Source of the DNA: JAJXWB01 sp964634325
GTDB lineage: Bacteria; Pseudomonadota; Alphaproteobacteria; Rhizobiales; Beijerinckiaceae
Assembly (NCBI GenBank): GCA_964634325.1
Contig: CAZWJF010000005.1
Coordinates: 1-64,000 of the forward strand
Direction: 5' to 3'
DNA length: 64,000 nucleotides
In this document: piece after piece, positions 53,648-59,785 of the stretch
How the letters are laid out: each line of letters opens with the position of its first letter
How positions within the stretch are numbered: the first letter of the stretch is position 1
Made by a program: the position numbers and the translations under genes
The notes under the pieces: model-generated
Database searches by the model: none
Seen by the model: the letters and a program-made list of their open reading frames with translations, nothing else
Told to the model about the DNA's origin: nothing

Positions 53648-53926
53648 TCAGACCGTGAGATGGCCGGGGATGCGCAGATGCCGGCGGCCGACTTCCACGA
53701 AGAGCGGGTCGCGCTTCGCCGCCCAGACCGCGGCGAAGTGGCCGATCGCCCAGATTGCGAGACCGACGAGCCAGAGCCGCAGGCCGAGCCCGACCGCGCC
53801 GGCCAGCGTTCCATTCATGATGGCGATGCTTCGCGGGGCGCCGCCGAGCAGGATGTGCTCGGTCAGCGCCCGGTGGACCGGAACGGAGAAGCCCGGCACC
53901 TCGTCGGCGTGTAGACCGCCCGGCAT
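53648..53926 (-). CDS. trbD: Conjugal transfer protein TrbD (VirB3-like)
   Basis: A 92-residue membrane protein with VPGFSVPVHRALTEHILLGGAPRSIAIMNGTLAGAVGLGLRLW, the TrbD/VirB3 pattern with a hydrophobic hairpin (about 35-68). It is linked functionally to TrbE. Its ATG overlaps the trbC stop by one base. Confidence 0.93.
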   Translation of the reverse strand: MPGGLHADEVPGFSVPVHRALTEHILLGGAPRSIAIMNGTLAGAVGLGLRLWLVGLAIWAIGHFAAVWAAKRDPLFVEVGRRHLRIPGHLTV

Positions 53927-54258
53927 CAGACGAGCGCCCCGCCGCCGAAGGAGAAGAAGGACAGGAAGAAGCTGGATGCGGCGAAGGCGATCGACAGACC
54001 GAAGACAATCTGGATCAGCCGGCGGAAGCCGCCACTGGTGTCGCCGAAGGCCAGTGTCAGGCCGGTGACGATGATGATGATCACCGCGATGATCTTGGCG
54101 ACTGGGCCTTCGATGGACTCGAGGATGGATTGCAGCGGCGCTTCCCACGGCATGGAGGAGCCGGAAGCGTGAGCGGCAGGGGCGAAAAAGACGCTGATGG
54201 CCAGCGCCGAAGCGGCGGCCACCAGACGCTGGCGGCCGTGAGAGAGCTGTCGGATCAT
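53926..54258 (-). CDS. trbC: Conjugal pilin TrbC (VirB2-like)
   Basis: A 110-residue prepilin. The signal peptide is about 1-31 (ending AAHASG), then two hydrophobic helices (GPVAKIIAVIIIIVTGLTLAFG and FRRLIQIVFGLSIAFAASSFFLSFF) joined by a polar loop as in VirB2. It forms the mating pilus. ATGA overlap with trbB. Confidence 0.94.
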   Translation of the reverse strand: MIRQLSHGRQRLVAAASALAISVFFAPAAHASGSSMPWEAPLQSILESIEGPVAKIIAVIIIIVTGLTLAFGDTSGGFRRLIQIVFGLSIAFAASSFFLSFFSFGGGALV

Positions 54259-55244
54259 GCGGGGTCTCCGTTCGGATGATGGGCTTGGGTTGCTGGCGAG
54301 ATGCGGTAGTCACCGTTCGGCCCGAGCGCGTCGACGCGGGCGAGTTCGGCGAGCCGGCGCGAGGCGCCGCGGCCGGAGAGCACGGCCACGAGATCGATGG
54401 TTTCCGCGATCAGCGCGCGGGGGACGGTGACGACGGCTTCCTGGATGAGCTGTTCAAGGCGGCGCAGCGCGCCCAGGGCCGTGCCCGCGTGGATCGTGCC
54501 GATGCCGCCGGGATGGCCGGTGCCCCAGGCCTTCAGCAGGTCGAGCGCTTCGCTGCCGCGCACCTCGCCGATCGGGATGCGGTCCGGCCGCAATCGCAGC
54601 GAGGAGCGGACCAGGTCGGACAGCGTTGCGACGCCGTCCTTGGTGCGCATGGCGACCAGGTTGGGAGCGGCGCATTGGAGCTCGCGCGTATCCTCGATGA
54701 CGATGACGCGATCCGCCGACTTCGCCACCTCGGCGAGCAGGGCGTTGGTCAGCGTGGTCTTGCCGGTGCTCGTGCCGCCCGCGACCAGGATGTTGGCCCG
54801 CGCCGCCACGGCCTGCCGAAGGATGGCGGCCTCGTCGCCGGTCATGATCCCGGCCGCGACATAGTCGTCGAGCGTGAAGACGGCCACGGCCGGCTTGCGG
54901 ATCGCGAAGACCGGCGCGGTCACGACCGGCGGCAGGAGACCTTCAAACCGCTCGCCCGTTTCCGGCAGCTCGGCCGAGACGCGCGGACTGCCGGAATGAA
55001 CCTCGGCGCCGACATGGTGGGCCACCAGACGGACGATGCGTTCGCCGTCGGCCGCCGAGAGAAGCTCTCCCGTATCGGCCAGACCTTCCGACAGCCGGTC
55101 GATCCAGAGCCGCCCATCGGGGTTGAGCATCACCTCGACGATCGCGGGGTCTTCCAGGAATCGGGCGATCGCCGGCCCGAGGGCCGTACGCAGCATGCGC
55201 GCGCCGCGCAGGATCGCCTCCGATTGCCGATGACTGGCCGCCAC
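54255..55244 (-). CDS. trbB: Conjugal transfer ATPase TrbB (VirB11-like)
   Basis: About 329 residues. The N-terminal domain spans about 1-120 and the RecA-like ATPase carries Walker A AGGTSTGKTTL (about 155-165), VIVIEDTRELQ (Walker B/Asp box), RPDRIPIGEVRGSEALDLLKAWGTGHPGG and the His box TIHAG. It is a hexameric secretion ATPase. GTG 55244 is chosen by comparison with the usual TrbB length; open frame continues about 40 codons upstream with no similarity. It normally follows copG directly; here the six-gene island intervenes. Confidence 0.93.
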   Translation of the reverse strand: MAASHRQSEAILRGARMLRTALGPAIARFLEDPAIVEVMLNPDGRLWIDRLSEGLADTGELLSAADGERIVRLVAHHVGAEVHSGSPRVSAELPETGERFEGLLPPVVTAPVFAIRKPAVAVFTLDDYVAAGIMTGDEAAILRQAVAARANILVAGGTSTGKTTLTNALLAEVAKSADRVIVIEDTRELQCAAPNLVAMRTKDGVATLSDLVRSSLRLRPDRIPIGEVRGSEALDLLKAWGTGHPGGIGTIHAGTALGALRRLEQLIQEAVVTVPRALIAETIDLVAVLSGRGASRRLAELARVDALGPNGDYRISPATQAHHPNGDPA

Positions 55245-55604
55245 GTCGTCCCCGTTCGTTTGCGGGCCTTCGCGACGCGCGGCCCTTGATCGGGGATGAA
55301 TAGAAGAGGCAGGAATTGCGGCGTTGCAACAACCAGCAAGGGGGCGTCGTACAGTAGCGCGCAAATACAGGAGAACGGCGGAACTGGGATTCTGCGCTAC
55401 GTCACCGCTCCGGCAGTGATCTGGACTTGTTCGAGTTATAGACGTGGATCAATGGGCCTACTCCTTCGAACAAGCGAATTCCGCCAACACGGGCGTTGGC
55501 CTCGAATGGGCGTAGGAGTGCCTGGGATCTGCCGAGCGCTGTCTTCACCGAGTGGCTGGCGACGGTTCTTGACCGGTGAGTCGTTCGCTGGGTATGCTTA
55601 CACG
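55245..55604. other. Intergenic region between trbB and the XRE gene
   Basis: About 360 bases, divergent. It carries a near-consensus promoter at its right end (55569-55598) for the XRE gene and should carry a promoter for trbB, now separated from its usual upstream genes. An open frame from 55296 runs into the XRE frame, but its product before the HTH looks like translated non-coding DNA. Confidence 0.4.
55569..55598 (+). promoter_or_regulatory. Promoter of the XRE-ImmA operon
   Basis: TTGACC (55569-55574) and TATGCT (55593-55598) are separated by 18 bases and match the sigma-70 -35 and -10 elements well. The expected transcript start at about 55605 coincides with the GTG start codon of the XRE gene, so the message may be leaderless. 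Confidence 0.5.
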
Positions 55605-55958
55605 GTGAAAACGCTTGGCCAAAGAATCCGCGAACGCCGTGAAGAGCTCGACCTCTCACTGCGCGAATTCGCAAAGAAGCTCGACTGCTCGCCCCCCTTC
55701 ATCTCCGACGTAGAGCACGGGCGGCGCTTTCCGTCCGAGCCGATGCTGGAGGAGATGGCGCGGCTGCTGAAGCTCGATGTCGCCGAACTCAAGCGGCATG
55801 ATCAGCGCGCCCCGCTCGATGAGATCAAGCGCATGACGGAGCAGGACCCCGGCTACGCCTTTGCCTTCCGCACTCTGGTCGAGAAGAAGCTGACGCCGGA
55901 ACAGCTTCTCGATCTGGTGAGCAAGAGCAAGCCCCCGCCCAAGGGAGGCAAGAAATGA
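55605..55958 (+). CDS. XRE-family transcriptional regulator
   Basis: A 117-residue protein. The HTH (about 4-60) reads LGQRIRERREELDLSLREFAKKLDCSPPFISDVEHGRRFPSEPMLEEMARLL, followed by a helical C-terminal part and a Lys-rich end. The GTG start has no clear ribosome site, in line with a leaderless message. Its stop overlaps the next gene by ATGA. XRE repressors paired with ImmA/IrrE proteases are relieved when the protease cuts them; here the likely target is the palindrome before the Ubl gene. Confidence 0.88.
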   Translation: MKTLGQRIRERREELDLSLREFAKKLDCSPPFISDVEHGRRFPSEPMLEEMARLLKLDVAELKRHDQRAPLDEIKRMTEQDPGYAFAFRTLVEKKLTPEQLLDLVSKSKPPPKGGKK

Positions 55959-56653
55959 GGACCTACCGGACAAATCGCGGACCGTTCGCGACCCGGCCAT
56001 TCTACAAACCCGCCGAAATCGACCGCATGTGCGGCGATGCTCTCAAGGCGGCGGGGCTGATGCCGGATTCGCCCGAAGCCGTCCGAATCGAGCGGTTCGT
56101 CGAAAAGCACTTCAAGGTCTCGCCGCGTTACGAGCCGCTGCCGGACGGCGTGCTCGGCTATACGTCCTTTGGCCCGTCCGGCGTCACCGGGATCGTCATC
56201 ACCACGGCGCTCGACGAGGAAGGCGGCAGTGTCTCCGAGCGGCGCATCCGCACGACGCTCGCCCATGAAGCGGGGCACGGCCTGCTGCATACGCACCTCT
56301 TCGTCCTCGGCGAGAAGCCGCCGAAGCTGTTCGAGGACGGAAACGACCGGCCCGAGATCCTGTGCCGGGACGTTCACGGGACTCCGCACGAATCGCGCTA
56401 CGATGGGCGCTGGTGGGAATTCCAAGCGAATCGGGCGATTGGCGGGCTGTTGATGCCGCGCAGTCTGGTGATCAAGGCTGCGGCACCCTTCTGCGAGGAG
56501 CGCGGCGGGCTCGGCCTCCCGACGCTGAAGGAAGTCGAGCGGGAGCGCGCCGCCCGCGAACTTGCTGAAATCTTTGATGTAAATCCGGTCGTTGCCCGCA
56601 TCCGGCTGGATGATCTGTTCGCCCGCCCGGAGGGCGGCCAGCTCACCCTTTGA
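55955..56653 (+). CDS. ImmA/IrrE family metallopeptidase
   Basis: A 232-residue protein. The zinc motif HEAGH is at 104-108 (LAHEAGHGLLH), and the downstream WWEFQANRAIGGLLMPRSLV matches the ImmA/IrrE third-ligand region (E-x-x-AN-x-LLMP). The C-terminal helical region follows. Such proteases cleave a partner XRE repressor after DNA damage or another signal. It is translationally coupled to the XRE gene, so the pair is a likely switch controlling the following genes. Confidence 0.9.
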   Translation: MRTYRTNRGPFATRPFYKPAEIDRMCGDALKAAGLMPDSPEAVRIERFVEKHFKVSPRYEPLPDGVLGYTSFGPSGVTGIVITTALDEEGGSVSERRIRTTLAHEAGHGLLHTHLFVLGEKPPKLFEDGNDRPEILCRDVHGTPHESRYDGRWWEFQANRAIGGLLMPRSLVIKAAAPFCEERGGLGLPTLKEVERERAARELAEIFDVNPVVARIRLDDLFARPEGGQLTL

Positions 56654-56669
56654 TTTTTTTGCGGGATGT

Positions 56670-56688
56670 GTTAGCTATATAAGCTAAC
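56670..56688. promoter_or_regulatory. Perfect palindrome at the Ubl promoter, likely operator
   Basis: The repeat GTTAGCT (56670-56676), ATATA, AGCTAAC (56682-56688) is a perfect 7-5-7 inverted repeat. Its centre is a -10-like TATATAA, so a bound repressor would block the promoter. It lies 31 bases before the Ubl start. A 7-base half-site pair suits an XRE dimer. Confidence 0.6.
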
Positions 56689-56719
56689 GTTGGCATACGA
56701 ACCGAAAGGAGATCGAAAT

Positions 56720-56968
56720 ATGCCGCAGCCCGATGAAATTACGCTCCACGTTTCCACCCCGGCAGGCCCCTTCCATGGGGCCTTTCCGAAGACGACCAAG
56801 GTGTCGGCCGTGATCGCCGCCATCGTCGAGGCCAAAGGCCTCGATGCCGGCGAGGACCTCCGCCTGATGAACGGTGACGAGCAACTCGCCCCCGAGCGCC
56901 CGCTCGTCAGCTTCCACTTCGGCAGCGAGGTGACGCTCAGCCTGCTCGCCACCGGCTCGGGTGTGTAG
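56720..56968 (+). CDS. Ubiquitin-like beta-grasp protein (BilA-like)
   Basis: An 82-residue protein with a ubiquitin-type layout: strand EITLHVST, turn, strand FHGAFP, helix KVSAVIAAIVEAKG (about 27-41), strand DLRLMNGDEQL, and final strand VTLSLLATGSGV. It ends Ser-Gly-Val, so removal of one residue would expose a Gly for E1 activation; the JAB protease encoded two genes on could do that. It is one domain only, whereas BilA proteins are usually double. ATG 56720 has AAAGGAG upstream. Target unknown. Confidence 0.78.
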   Translation: MPQPDEITLHVSTPAGPFHGAFPKTTKVSAVIAAIVEAKGLDAGEDLRLMNGDEQLAPERPLVSFHFGSEVTLSLLATGSGV

Positions 56969-56972
56969 GACC

Positions 56973-57425
56973 ATGGCGACCGCGTCCGAACTCATCGTCG
57001 CAAGCCAGATCGAGGCCGTACGGCAAAATGCGGAGCTGCATGGCTGGAAGTTCGAGCAGCTTGATCCGGTGAGCTTCATTCTCGGCATGCCGGCGAAGGG
57101 CGGCTCGTTTTTCACGGCCCTGGCGAAGTGCGACGGCTTCGCCGCCAGGCCGCCAGCATGGCACTGGTATAATCCGGAGACCAAGGCCACCGACGCGCCG
57201 CGCGACACACCGCTCGGCGGTAACTTCTTTCACAGCGCCGGTGTGATCTGCGCCCCGTGGAACCGCCTCGCTTACAAAAGCGTGGATGCAAGGGGTCCGC
57301 ACGACAACTGGACCATCGGCAACTGGATGACGATCCGTGAAACCGGCGGGACGCGGACGCTCGCGGCGATGGCGACGCGCATCGCCCACGAGCTTCTCAC
57401 CGCATTCACGAAGCGGATGGGGTGA
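56973..57425 (+). CDS. E2-like ubiquitin-conjugating protein (BilB-like)
   Basis: A 150-residue protein whose middle recalls prokaryotic E2/RWD folds: strand PVSFILGMP, a PPAWHWYNPET segment, then FFHSAGVICAPWNRLAYK with the candidate catalytic Cys93, and C-terminal helices (about 127-147). Cys53 is the only other cysteine. It would take the Ubl from the E1 and pass it to targets. Start ATG 56973 is preferred; a GTG at 56961 overlapping the Ubl stop is possible. Confidence 0.7.
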   Translation: MATASELIVASQIEAVRQNAELHGWKFEQLDPVSFILGMPAKGGSFFTALAKCDGFAARPPAWHWYNPETKATDAPRDTPLGGNFFHSAGVICAPWNRLAYKSVDARGPHDNWTIGNWMTIRETGGTRTLAAMATRIAHELLTAFTKRMG

Positions 57426-57428
57426 AAC

Positions 57429-57962
57429 GTGCGGAACTGGTTCCAGCGTCTCTTCTCTCGCCGCTCCGCCGCCGCGTACCGCCCGGTCACGCCGCCGCAA
57501 ACGCGCCGCATCGTGATGACCGCCGCCTGCGTCAGCGCGCTGCGGCCTGCCCTTGCGTCGGAGACGGCGCGTGGCCATGAGGGAATTGTCTACCTGCTGG
57601 GCCAGACCGATGGGTTCACGAGCATTGCGCTGAGCGTGTTTCGCCCGGTCGCGCGCACGACGCGCGGCAGCTTCCACGTTGACACCGCCGCCATGCGGCA
57701 GGTGGTCGAAGCGGCGAACGCGCACGGGCTGCAAGTCGTCGGGCAACTCCACACGCATCCCGGCGAGGCGTATCACAGCGACGGCGATGTCGCCGGCGCG
57801 CTGATCCGGTTCGGCGGCTTCGTCTCGATCGTGCTGCCGGAATACGGAAAGCATCTGCCCAACTTCACGGGCGCGGCTATCTACATGTTCAGCCGGGGCG
57901 AGCGCCGCTGGATTGACCTGACGGCTGCCGATGTCTCGGTTCTGCCGGAGCGGCTGCCATGA
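57429..57962 (+). CDS. JAB/JAMM (Mov34/MPN) metalloprotease, BilC-like deubiquitinase
   Basis: A 177-residue protein. The zinc-site residues of JAMM proteases are visible: Glu51 in HEGIVYLLG, then GQLHTHPGEAYHSDGD with His108, His110, Ser117 and Asp120. It would mature the Ubl C-terminus or remove it from targets. A basic amphipathic N-terminus (WFQRLFSRR) precedes the domain. GTG start 57429; its stop overlaps the E1 start by ATGA. Confidence 0.88.
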   Translation: MRNWFQRLFSRRSAAAYRPVTPPQTRRIVMTAACVSALRPALASETARGHEGIVYLLGQTDGFTSIALSVFRPVARTTRGSFHVDTAAMRQVVEAANAHGLQVVGQLHTHPGEAYHSDGDVAGALIRFGGFVSIVLPEYGKHLPNFTGAAIYMFSRGERRWIDLTAADVSVLPERLP

Positions 57963-59326
57963 AAGACGCAAGCTTTCTTGCGCGCCGGAATTCGCGGACG
58001 AACCTGTACGGGCGGGGCGCCCGCCCGCTTGATCCTGGGCGCTGGATCAGCCTCGCAATCGATCCCGCCTATGCCGAAACTTGCGCGGGCCAGGTCGCCC
58101 TGCTGACGGCGGCGAACCTGATCGGAAGGATGACGCCCTCGGTCGCGGTCGCCGTCCCCGAGGGCACGAAGGTCCGCGATCCGCTGCCCTGGGCAGGTCG
58201 GTCTCTTTCCGACGTGTTGTTCGAGCAACTCTTCGCCGCCACGCCCGCGGAACAAGGCGGGCGCTTCATGGCGAGAGCGCCAGCAGCGGGCGACGTCGCG
58301 ATCGCGTTCGGTCCGCGCGCCGTCCCCGGCGCTGCGCTCGTTCATGGCTGCGGCTGGGACAGCTATTTCGGGGCGCAAGCGTCGCCTGTGCGTGAAAGCG
58401 ATATCTCCAATCCGTGCGGCCCGGCTTTTGCCGCCATTCTCTGCGGAGCGCACCTGCTTGCGGAAGGGCTGGACGCACCCGCTACGGCCTATCTGTGCAA
58501 CACGTTGGACTGGTCGGCGCGGTCCGCGCCGGAGGGAGCGCCGCAGCCTGATCCGGCCACCGCACTCGGTGAGTTGTGGACCATCGGCGCCGGATCGGTC
58601 GGCACGGCGGCGCTTTACTTTCTGACGCTTTTCAGCCGGAGGTTCGACGCAGCGCTGATCGACAAGGACGATGTCGAGATCGAGAACCTCGACCGCTCGC
58701 CGATTTTCATCGCGACGGACGATGGACGGCCGAAGGTCGATGCGACTGCCGACTACCTGCGTTCGGCCGGGGTCGTCTCCGTCAAGTCCGAACGCGCGAC
58801 CCTGGGCGAGTCGAAACTCTGGCTGAACCGGCAGGAAGGCACGCCCGACCTGCTGATTGCCGCCGCCAACGAGGACCATGTGCGCTTCCAGATCGAGGCG
58901 GACATGCCGCCGATCCAGATTTACGGCACGACGGGAAAGAACTGGCAGGCCTCGGTGATCCGGCATGTGCCGCTGCAAGGTCCGTGTTCGCTCTGCCTGT
59001 TCCCCGACAGCGGCCCGGCCCTGCCGACCGCCTGTGCGACCGGCAAGGTCGCGAGCCCTGTGGATGGAAAGCAAATCGACGCGGCGCTGCCGTTCCTCTC
59101 CTTCGCCGCCGGGCTGATGGCCGCCGCCGAGCTTCTCAAGCTCGCCCTGCCGGGCTACCCGTTCTCGAAGACGATCACCCAGTTTTCGACAAGGGCGGAG
59201 GACAAACTGGCGTCTCTGCGGCTCTCGCCGCGAGCGGGCTGCCTGTGCCAGTCGGGGCGGGACAGCGCGCTTCACCGCCGCATGATCGCCGGGACTCGGT
59301 ACGCAGCACTGTCGGAAGTATGTTAG
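57959..59326 (+). CDS. ThiF/E1-like ubiquitin-activating enzyme (BilD-like)
   Basis: A 455-residue protein. An N-terminal region (about 1-200) without nucleotide motif resembles the inactive half of two-part E1s. The ThiF/MoeB adenylation domain starts at TIGAGSVGTAALYFL (Gly210-Gly215) with Asp235, ENLDRSPIF (243-250) and RPKVDATADYL. Cysteines 343/346 (CSLC) and 428/430 (CLC) form a likely zinc site, and Cys359 (PTACATGK) could be the crossover thioester Cys. It would adenylate the Ubl C-terminus and charge the E2. The stop overlaps that of convergent copG. Confidence 0.87.
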   Translation: MKDASFLARRNSRTNLYGRGARPLDPGRWISLAIDPAYAETCAGQVALLTAANLIGRMTPSVAVAVPEGTKVRDPLPWAGRSLSDVLFEQLFAATPAEQGGRFMARAPAAGDVAIAFGPRAVPGAALVHGCGWDSYFGAQASPVRESDISNPCGPAFAAILCGAHLLAEGLDAPATAYLCNTLDWSARSAPEGAPQPDPATALGELWTIGAGSVGTAALYFLTLFSRRFDAALIDKDDVEIENLDRSPIFIATDDGRPKVDATADYLRSAGVVSVKSERATLGESKLWLNRQEGTPDLLIAAANEDHVRFQIEADMPPIQIYGTTGKNWQASVIRHVPLQGPCSLCLFPDSGPALPTACATGKVASPVDGKQIDAALPFLSFAAGLMAAAELLKLALPGYPFSKTITQFSTRAEDKLASLRLSPRAGCLCQSGRDSALHRRMIAGTRYAALSEVC

Positions 59327-59778
59327 CAAGTTCCTTGGGATGTCTGGCGTGAGTCCAGCCCAGATTCGTCAGGTTCACTTGCGACATCGTCCGGAATCTC
59401 CCTGAGGAAGCTCTGGCCTTTCTGGAGACGCTGTCCGAGAGTCTCTATGAACCCCTCATAGCGCTCGCGTCCCTTGATCTGCGCGGAGGCATGGGCGTCG
59501 TTCGGCAGCGGCGGCGTGATCGTCAGCCAGAAGCGCACGAAGAGGGCGAGCGTCTCCGCGGTGATGTCGAGGTTGCGCTCGATCCGCTGGACCTGGCGCG
59601 AAAGCCGGTCGAGGCGCCGCGTGAAGGCGGCTTCGCGCTTGTCCGCCCCGTCAGGGGACAGGAAGGAGGCGACGGCCGCTTCGACGATCGCCGAGCGCGA
59701 GAGCTTCTTGCGATCGGCGAGATCGGCGATCTGCCGCAGCATCTCGGGCGGGAAATAGACGTTCATCCGGTCGCGCAT
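59323..59778 (-). CDS. CopG/ribbon-helix-helix protein of the conjugation cluster
   Basis: About 151 residues with an N-terminal RHH motif (MNVYFPPEMLRQIADLADRKKLSRSAIVEAAVASFLSP). A coiled segment (RRLDRLSRQVQRIERNLDITAETLALFVRFWLTITPPLP) and a C-terminal tail follow. This is the CopG protein that sits between traG and trbB in rhizobial elements and probably regulates transfer genes. The ATG 59778 has GAGGCGG upstream. Its end overlaps the end of the E1 gene by four bases, so the insertion may have changed its last residues. Confidence 0.85.
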   Translation of the reverse strand: MRDRMNVYFPPEMLRQIADLADRKKLSRSAIVEAAVASFLSPDGADKREAAFTRRLDRLSRQVQRIERNLDITAETLALFVRFWLTITPPLPNDAHASAQIKGRERYEGFIETLGQRLQKGQSFLREIPDDVASEPDESGLDSRQTSQGTC

Positions 59779-59785
59779 TGCCGCC

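Larger units (their letters stand above)
55605..59326 (+). other. Ubiquitin-like conjugation island (XRE, ImmA/IrrE, Ubl, E2, JAB, E1)
   Basis: Six plus-strand genes lie between copG and trbB, both minus strand. The last four keep the Ubl-E2-JAB-E1 order of Bil (bacterial ISG15-like) antiphage operons. All junctions are overlaps or gaps of a few bases, except the 66-base gap before the Ubl gene, which holds a palindrome and AT-rich promoter. Assignment to antiphage defence is inference from gene content. Confidence 0.8.

Noticed and set aside
52310..53914. Long plus-strand frame inside trbE
   Set aside because: Antisense shadow of TrbE, which has Walker motifs.
55296..55604. N-terminal extension of the XRE protein by about 100 residues
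   Set aside because: The sequence before the HTH is not protein-like and contains the promoter; GTG 55605 fits the usual XRE length.
55605..59326. Classifying the island as a PRTRC system
   Set aside because: PRTRC sets carry ParB-like and PRTRC-specific proteins. None is present, and the order matches Bil-type operons instead.
55605..59326. Classifying the island as type II CBASS
   Set aside because: No CD-NTase or effector gene is present; E1, E2 and JAB are separate and accompanied by a Ubl.
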